A stretch of 8,484 nucleotides of DNA from Candidatus Thioglobus sp. GTDB taxonomy: Bacteria; Pseudomonadota; Gammaproteobacteria; PS1; Thioglobaceae. The stretch's first letter is position 1. The number at the start of each line of letters is the position of its first letter. A model generated the notes under the pieces. That model ran no database searches. It was not told the origin of the DNA and worked only from the letters and a program-made list of their open reading frames with translations. The position numbers and the translations under genes were made by a program. The stretch is from NCBI GenBank assembly GCA_003978185.1, contig QOAH01000066.1, positions 1 to 8,484 on the forward strand, read 5' to 3'. Shown piece after piece: positions 6,298 to 8,484 of this stretch.

Positions 6298-7438
6298 CAT
6301 GTTTTTGAAAAAATGATTTAAACGTTGGGTTGTCGTTAATGATGTTCATGCCGAAACCACGCAACCATCGTAATGGTTCGTTATTTTCTTTATAAATCCA
6401 GTTTAGCCCTGTCATGGTTTTTGCCATCAATTCATTATCAAGTCGACGTGCTCTGGCATAAGTGCGTAACACGCCATAATCTCCTAATGGTTTAGATGAA
6501 GACTGTAATTGACCTGATAATTCATTAACATCTGAAAAACCTAGATTAACACCTTGTCCTGCAAGCGGGTGAATATTGTGCGCTGCATCACCAATTAAGG
6601 CTATGTTTTCTTTAACGTAATCTTTGGCACTGCGCTCAATCAGTGGAAACGCCTGAACCTCGTTTAGTACTTTAAACTGGCCAAATCGATATTCCACGCC
6701 GGCCGAGAGTCGGTCAGCAAAGTCTTTAGTGGAAAGTGATAACAACTCATCGGCAAGATGATTTTCAGCTGACCAAACGATGGATGCTTCATTATCACTG
6801 AGTGGCAATAGTGCAATAATACTGTCGGATAAAAAACGTTGCCAAGTAGTATTCTCAAAGCCCTTTTCTGAATGGATATTACAAATAATGGCTTTTTGAT
6901 GATAATTAGTTTCACTGAATTCAATTTGCATTAAATCACGAATGCGTGACCGTGCGCCATCAGCACCAATTAACAAAGCACAGGATAAGGGTTGATCATT
7001 ATTCAATTGTAATTGATAGCCCTCATTCACTTTTTCAATGCTATCGAGTTTAGCGTTAATGAATTTAACCTTGGTATCGCTTAACGCTGCAAACATGGCT
7101 GACTGAATCGCATCGTTTTCAATAATGTGGCCTAAATGCGTTAAGTTGTCATCCGCTGCAGAAAAATCTAAACACCCGTGGGAATTTTGATCCCAAACTC
7201 TGGTTTGTGTAAACGCATGTTTACGTTTAATTAAATCCCAAACACCAAGCTTGGCCAGGAAAGCTTCAGAGGTTGGGGTGATAGCACTAACGCGTGTATG
7301 GAAGTCTTTATCCAGTTTTGGGTTAGGATTGTTTGGCTCAATAATGGCAATCGAGGCATTGGTTTTTTGTGCCATACTCAAAGCAAAGGCCTGTCCCACC
7401 ATGCCACCACCTACAATTACCACATCAAACTGACTCAT
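6281..7438 (-). CDS. FAD-dependent ubiquinone biosynthesis hydroxylase, UbiI/UbiH/UbiF family (UbiI-like)
   Basis: The UbiH/UbiF/VisC/COQ6 family hydroxylates the aromatic ring of ubiquinone precursors, using FAD, NAD(P)H and oxygen. The 385-residue protein is full length. It has the N-terminal dinucleotide fold VVIVGGGMVG (6-15) with the ribose-binding Glu34, the mid-protein LLIGADGARSRIR (156-167), and the second FAD motif GDAAHNIHPLAGQGVNLG (283-300). HLGHIIEND (101-109) and the spacing recall UbiI (VisC; C5 hydroxylation) more than UbiH or UbiF, but one sequence by eye cannot fix regiospecificity, so no symbol is given. Its ATG overlaps the pmbA stop as ATGA, implying co-transcription and translational coupling. 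Its TAG lies inside the end of fau on the other strand. Confidence 0.93.
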   Translation of the reverse strand: MSQFDVVIVGGGMVGQAFALSMAQKTNASIAIIEPNNPNPKLDKDFHTRVSAITPTSEAFLAKLGVWDLIKRKHAFTQTRVWDQNSHGCLDFSAADDNLTHLGHIIENDAIQSAMFAALSDTKVKFINAKLDSIEKVNEGYQLQLNNDQPLSCALLIGADGARSRIRDLMQIEFSETNYHQKAIICNIHSEKGFENTTWQRFLSDSIIALLPLSDNEASIVWSAENHLADELLSLSTKDFADRLSAGVEYRFGQFKVLNEVQAFPLIERSAKDYVKENIALIGDAAHNIHPLAGQGVNLGFSDVNELSGQLQSSSKPLGDYGVLRTYARARRLDNELMAKTMTGLNWIYKENNEPLRWLRGFGMNIINDNPTFKSFFQKHAIGKL

Positions 7439-8484
7439 GATCCCCCTGCTATGGTCATTTGGTTAATCAACACCGAGCCAACTTTTAGATTGCTACGATG
7501 ATCAATATCTGTTCCTACGTGCTCAATACCCAATAGCATTTCTTTTAAATTACCAGCAATGGTAATGCCAGAAACAGGGTATTGAATTTCGCCATTTTCC
7601 ACCCAAAAGCCTAAAGCACCTCGTGAATAATCACCGGTTGTTGCATTCACACCCTGACCCATAAGCTCGGTTACTACCAAACCCTTGTCCATGGCTTTGA
7701 TCATTGCCTCTAAACCACCATCAAAATTAGCGGTGACGTTCACATTGTTAGTGCCGCCTGAATTAGCCGTGGTTTTAAGGCCAAGTTGATTGGCTGAATA
7801 TTGTCCCATCACATAGCTTTTAACCCGTCCATTTTCAACAAAATATTGTTCGCGTTTAAGTACGCCGTCATGATCAAAAGCCTTGGCACCCAATGTCTTT
7901 TTTGCAAAGGGCTGCTCAAACAAACTCAAGCTTTCCGGAATGACAATCTGATCGATACTGTTTAATAAAAAAGTTGATTTTTTATATTGTCTTGAGCCAC
8001 CTAAAGCACCTAATAATTGGGCAAACAATCCGCCTGATAAACGCGATGTAAAGATAACTGGGCATTTTTGTGATGTGAGTGATTGTGCGCCCAACTTTTG
8101 TTGTGCCAATAGTGCCGCCTTCATGCCTACTTGCTGTGGTGACTCCAAGTCATTCGCATCAAGTGCTGTGGTGTATTCATAGGCTGTTTGCATATCGTCA
8201 CCACGCTTTGCAATTAAAGAGCAGTTAAGTGAATGGCGTGTGCTACTTTGCGCGGCAATGAGACCATTAGAATTGGCATACAGGCCCTCGCCTTGAAAAC
8301 TAGAAACTTCTGCACCTTCTGAATTATCAATTTCATCTTGTTCTAGGGCGATTTCTTCACAAGCTTTAGCTAGATCAATACTGTGTTGTGCGTCTAAATC
8401 CCATGGGTGGTAAAGATCTAAATCAGGCACATCAAAGGCCATCAGATCTTTTGGTGCCAAGCCACTAAAAGGATCTTCTTGGGT
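7435..8484 (-). CDS. pmbA: Metalloprotease-associated protein PmbA (TldE), 5'-truncated by the window edge
   Basis: PmbA (TldE) is the partner of TldD. The heterodimer is a cytosolic zinc protease that unfolds and cleaves peptides, known from microcin B17 maturation and CcdA antitoxin decay. The zinc residues are on TldD; no HExxxH is seen in the visible part here, as expected for TldE. 349 residues are visible; the frame stays open to base 8484 and the outermost residues (TQEDPFSGLAPKDLMAFDVPDLDLY) still match the family, so the TTG at 8460 is not the start. Roughly the first 100 residues are outside. Matching blocks: STRHSLNCSLIA, YRKSTFLL-like YKKSTFLLNSID, GLVVTELMGQGVNA, GDYSRGALGFWVENGEIQY and PVSGITIAGNLKEM. 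The stop overlaps the downstream hydroxylase start by four bases. Confidence 0.95.
   Translation of the reverse strand, partial: TQEDPFSGLAPKDLMAFDVPDLDLYHPWDLDAQHSIDLAKACEEIALEQDEIDNSEGAEVSSFQGEGLYANSNGLIAAQSSTRHSLNCSLIAKRGDDMQTAYEYTTALDANDLESPQQVGMKAALLAQQKLGAQSLTSQKCPVIFTSRLSGGLFAQLLGALGGSRQYKKSTFLLNSIDQIVIPESLSLFEQPFAKKTLGAKAFDHDGVLKREQYFVENGRVKSYVMGQYSANQLGLKTTANSGGTNNVNVTANFDGGLEAMIKAMDKGLVVTELMGQGVNATTGDYSRGALGFWVENGEIQYPVSGITIAGNLKEMLLGIEHVGTDIDHRSNLKVGSVLINQMTIAGGS

Noticed and set aside
1..8484. CRISPR array, tRNA, rRNA, transposase, integrase, toxin-antitoxin or phage defence genes
   Set aside because: None was seen on either strand; the repeats present are not spaced like CRISPR and no mobility enzyme is encoded.

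Overview
The window reads as ordinary bacterial chromosome, AT-rich and densely coded, with a small accessory patch near its left end. The closest protein resemblances I can recall (PurH, AvtA, DbpA, Fau, a UbiI-like hydroxylase, PmbA, plus 6S RNA directly upstream of fau) are gammaproteobacterial. The AT-richness and short intergenic gaps would suit a marine sulfur oxidiser or symbiont of the SUP05/Thioglobus kind. That assignment is inference from style, not a database match.

Layout. 1-1275 (+) is the 3' part of purH, cut by the window edge. 1276-1655 has no gene. It holds a 128-bp imperfect palindrome starting at the base after the purH stop, a much more diverged second copy about 146 bp downstream, and a strong intrinsic terminator facing the minus strand. 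1656-2084 (-) encodes a small exported methionine-rich protein built from 15-residue repeats, each opening with an LTxxQ-like motif. 2213-2244 is a second, isolated copy of the last codons of purH, lying against the avtA stop. 2248-3501 (-) is avtA. 3595-4011 (+) is an unrecognised acidic 138-residue protein. 4008-5381 (-) is dbpA, whose stop overlaps that of the unknown gene. About 5530-5701 (+) is 6S RNA (ssrS) with a visible promoter, followed by fau at 5743-6297 (+). 6281-7438 (-) is a UbiI/UbiH-family FAD hydroxylase that overlaps fau tail to tail and is coupled through ATGA to the upstream pmbA (7435 to the right edge, -).

How the genes fit together. Most are housekeeping: purine synthesis and folate one-carbon metabolism (purH uses 10-formyl-THF; fau recycles 5-formyl-THF), alanine/valine transamination (avtA), 50S ribosome assembly (dbpA), ubiquinone synthesis, TldD/TldE proteolysis (pmbA) and global transcription control (6S RNA). 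No single new multi-gene system is visible. The part most worth a second look is 1276-2244. The short purH 3' remnant beside avtA suggests that purH and avtA were once direct convergent neighbours, and that a roughly 0.94-kb segment carrying the palindromic repeats and the Met-rich gene was placed between them at the purH 3' end.
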